Part shown: positions 4,010-5,567 of the stretch, in pieces
Layout: the number at the start of each line of letters is the position of its first letter
How positions within the stretch are numbered: the first letter of the stretch is position 1
NCBI GenBank assembly: GCA_016208805.1
Contig: JACQXL010000176.1
Location: 1 to 5,567, forward strand
Source: Planctomycetota bacterium
GTDB taxonomy: Bacteria; Planctomycetota; MHYJ01; JACQXL01
Direction of reading: 5' to 3'
Length of the DNA stretch: 5,567 nt
Notes under the pieces: model-generated
What the model was told of the DNA's origin: nothing
Seen by the model: only the letters and a program-made list of their open reading frames with translations
Database searches by the model: none
Position numbers and translations under genes: made by a program

Positions 4010-5567
4010 TCTCGCCGATATCGCGCGCCTTGACCGGCGCCCCGGCTTCAGTTGATGTCTCCTTTATGCCGTCCTCAAGCATGGTCAGGCAATAGGGGCA
4101 GGCCGTGGCGATGATATTATCGGGCGAATTCGGCCCCAGAGTTTTCCTTGCTTCCTCGGTTCGGATGCGGTTGATGCGCTTACCCAGTTTTTCTTCCATC
4201 CACATCCGCCCGCCGCCCGCGCCGCAGCAGAAACTGTCCCGTCTGCGCCGGGGCATTTCCTTTATATCCGCGCCAGTCGAGCCCAGCACCCGGCGCGGCG
4301 CATCGTAAATATTATTGTAGCGTCCCAGATAGCAGGAGTCGTGATAGGTTATTTTTGATTTGAGTTCCGGCGTGATGTTTAGTTTTCCGGCGTTTATCAG
4401 TCCGAGTATAAATTCAGAATGATGCGCTATATCAAAATCACCGTCCAATTGGTGATACTCGTTTTTCAGGGTGTTATAACAGTGCGGACAATAGGTTAGG
4501 ATTTGCCTGAAATGGTATTTCTTGAGCAGTTCTATGTTCTCAAGGGCGATAGTTTCGTAAAGGTATTCGTTGCCGATGCGCCGGGCCGGGTCGCCGCAGC
4601 ATTTCTCGGCATTGCCCAGGATGGCGAAATCAACGCCTGATTTCTGAAGTATTTTTACCAGCGCCGTGGCGACCTTGGTATTGCGGTCGTCCGTCGCGCC
4701 GGCGCAGCCGACCCACAATAAAATATCGGTTTTATCGCCTTCGTTTAATATCTTAACATCCAACCCTTTTATCCAATCAGCCCGTTTGTCCCAGCTGACC
4801 GCCCAGGGGTTGCCGTTGGTTTCCATGTTCTTGAATATCGTCTTCACCTCCGCCGGGAAACGGCTCTCGGAAAGCACCAGGTTTCTTCGCAGTTCCAGTA
4901 TTTTAGGCGGTTGCTCAATCAGAAGCGGGCAGGCCTCGCGGCAGAATCCGCAGGTGGTGCAGACCCAGATTTCATCGGAGGTGACCACCCGTTCGCAGAG
5001 TGGCTCGGTAACCTTGCCGGCCGGTCCGGCCACCGTCAGTTCATCTTTAATCTCATTGATGAATTTCTTAGGCGTGAGTGGTTTTTCGCTTAAGTAGGTC
5101 GGGCATCCGGTCTCGCACCGGCCGCAACGGACGCAGGTATCGACATCCATCAGGTCTTTCCACGAGAAATCACCCAACCCCGATACGCCGAACCTTTCAC
5201 TGTGCTCCAGGTCCAGCCTTTTCAGGGTGCCTTTATGGTCAAGACTGGTGAAGAATATATTCAGCGGTCCGAAGAATATGTGCGCCAGTTTGGAGAACGG
5301 TATATAAGCGATGAAAATTATTACCAGCGTAGAATGGGTAAACCATACAAATGGATATAAACTGGCGACATTCAGCGAGATTTGCCTGACAAAGTGCGCG
5401 GTCAGCCAGCCGGCCGGCGACCAGTATTTTTGCGTGATTGATAACTCGGTTACGCTCATCCGGAAACCCTCAAGCAGGAAACCGGTAATAACGATTACGG
5501 AAATGAGTCCGAGAATTATCCAGTCCTCGGTCCTGCTTTCCAGTTCCTTCGGTCTGATGACAAATCG
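3984..5567 (-). CDS. Membrane-bound heme-b/Fe-S oxidoreductase, HdrD/DsrK/EMO-like fusion (5' end outside window)
   Basis: The frame is open through the right edge, so the ATG at 5457-5459 is internal; 527 residues are visible. Numbering from that Met, the first 36 upstream residues plus residues 1-62 form the end of a NarI/HdrE-like membrane domain: one span before -5, another at about 31-52, and His42/His60 as candidate heme ligands within PFSKLAHIF. Then come two [4Fe-4S] motifs, C109-x2-C112-x2-C115-x3-C119-P and C167-x2-C170-x2-C173-x3-C177-P. Two CCG domains follow: C252, C287-C288, C324-x2-C327, and C376, C411-C412, C454-x2-C457. The first matches the spacing of HdrB/HdrD non-cubane cluster sites. 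Related fused proteins pass electrons between a soluble donor (electron-transfer flavoprotein in EMO, thiol/disulfide in HdrDE) and membrane quinone. The partner is not in the window, so the exact substrate is unknown. It converges on the ligase-like gene. Confidence 0.88.
   Translation of the reverse strand, partial: RFVIRPKELESRTEDWIILGLISVIVITGFLLEGFRMSVTELSITQKYWSPAGWLTAHFVRQISLNVASLYPFVWFTHSTLVIIFIAYIPFSKLAHIFFGPLNIFFTSLDHKGTLKRLDLEHSERFGVSGLGDFSWKDLMDVDTCVRCGRCETGCPTYLSEKPLTPKKFINEIKDELTVAGPAGKVTEPLCERVVTSDEIWVCTTCGFCREACPLLIEQPPKILELRRNLVLSESRFPAEVKTIFKNMETNGNPWAVSWDKRADWIKGLDVKILNEGDKTDILLWVGCAGATDDRNTKVATALVKILQKSGVDFAILGNAEKCCGDPARRIGNEYLYETIALENIELLKKYHFRQILTYCPHCYNTLKNEYHQLDGDFDIAHHSEFILGLINAGKLNITPELKSKITYHDSCYLGRYNNIYDAPRRVLGSTGADIKEMPRRRRDSFCCGAGGGRMWMEEKLGKRINRIRTEEARKTLGPNSPDNIIATACPYCLTMLEDGIKETSTEAGAPVKARDIGEIIAESLRV

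Noticed and set aside
4666..5097. 143-codon plus-strand open frame inside the Fe-S oxidoreductase region
   Set aside because: Antisense to the cysteine-cluster-encoding part of a well-supported gene; composition is Ser/Gln-rich noise without a recognisable domain.
5457..5459. ATG as true start of the minus-strand Fe-S protein
   Set aside because: The frame stays open for 36 more codons to the window edge, and those encode a charged segment plus a membrane span (DWIILGLISVIVITGFLLEG) typical of this family, so the Met is internal.

Overview
This 5,567-base window is gene-dense, of moderate GC content, and fully accounted for by seven plus-strand genes that read as one cotranscribed block (1-4009) and one convergent minus-strand gene (3984-5567). 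It has no intergenic gap over 4 bases, no RNA gene, no mobile element and no CRISPR array. It looks like a chromosomal segment of an uncultured, diderm, probably anaerobic bacterium. A lipoprotein signal peptidase and an O-antigen-ligase-like membrane protein point to an envelope rich in lipoproteins and surface polysaccharide. A heme/Fe-S membrane oxidoreductase of the HdrD/DsrK/EMO type points to anaerobic or low-potential electron transport. The ribosomal proteins and the DksA-lspA pairing would suit the Planctomycetota/Omnitrophota neighbourhood, but that placement is an impression from sequence style, not a proven assignment.

Region 1 (1-928) is the middle of the S10 ribosomal-protein cluster: the C-terminal half of rpsC (S3), then rplP (L16) and rpmC (L29). 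The order is the universal one, but two things are odd. rpsC runs 59 bases into rplP in another frame. After rpmC the expected rpsQ (S17) is absent, and the cluster runs straight into a different set of genes.

Region 2 (897-4009) continues on the same strand without a break: a DksA/TraR-type C4 zinc-finger protein (overlapping rpmC by 32 bases), lspA (overlapping by 1), pyrD (overlapping by 4) and an O-antigen-ligase/polymerase-like multi-span membrane protein (4 bases after pyrD). The spacing implies transcriptional and translational coupling of ribosome synthesis, transcription control, lipoprotein maturation, pyrimidine synthesis and surface-polysaccharide assembly. All are growth-linked functions, but they do not form one pathway. 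The pyrD product appears to lack about eight residues in the helix before the last barrel strand, although its active-site and main FMN-binding motifs are present.

Region 3 (3984-5567, minus strand) is the 3' part of a large membrane-bound oxidoreductase. It has a NarI/HdrE-like heme-b membrane domain, two [4Fe-4S] motifs and two cysteine-rich CCG domains. It enters from beyond the right edge and ends tail-to-tail with the ligase-like gene, overlapping it by 26 bases.

I found no clear undescribed multi-gene system. The points most worth following are the pyrD internal deletion, the rpsC/rplP overprinting, the rewired end of the S10 cluster and the fused heme/Fe-S oxidoreductase.
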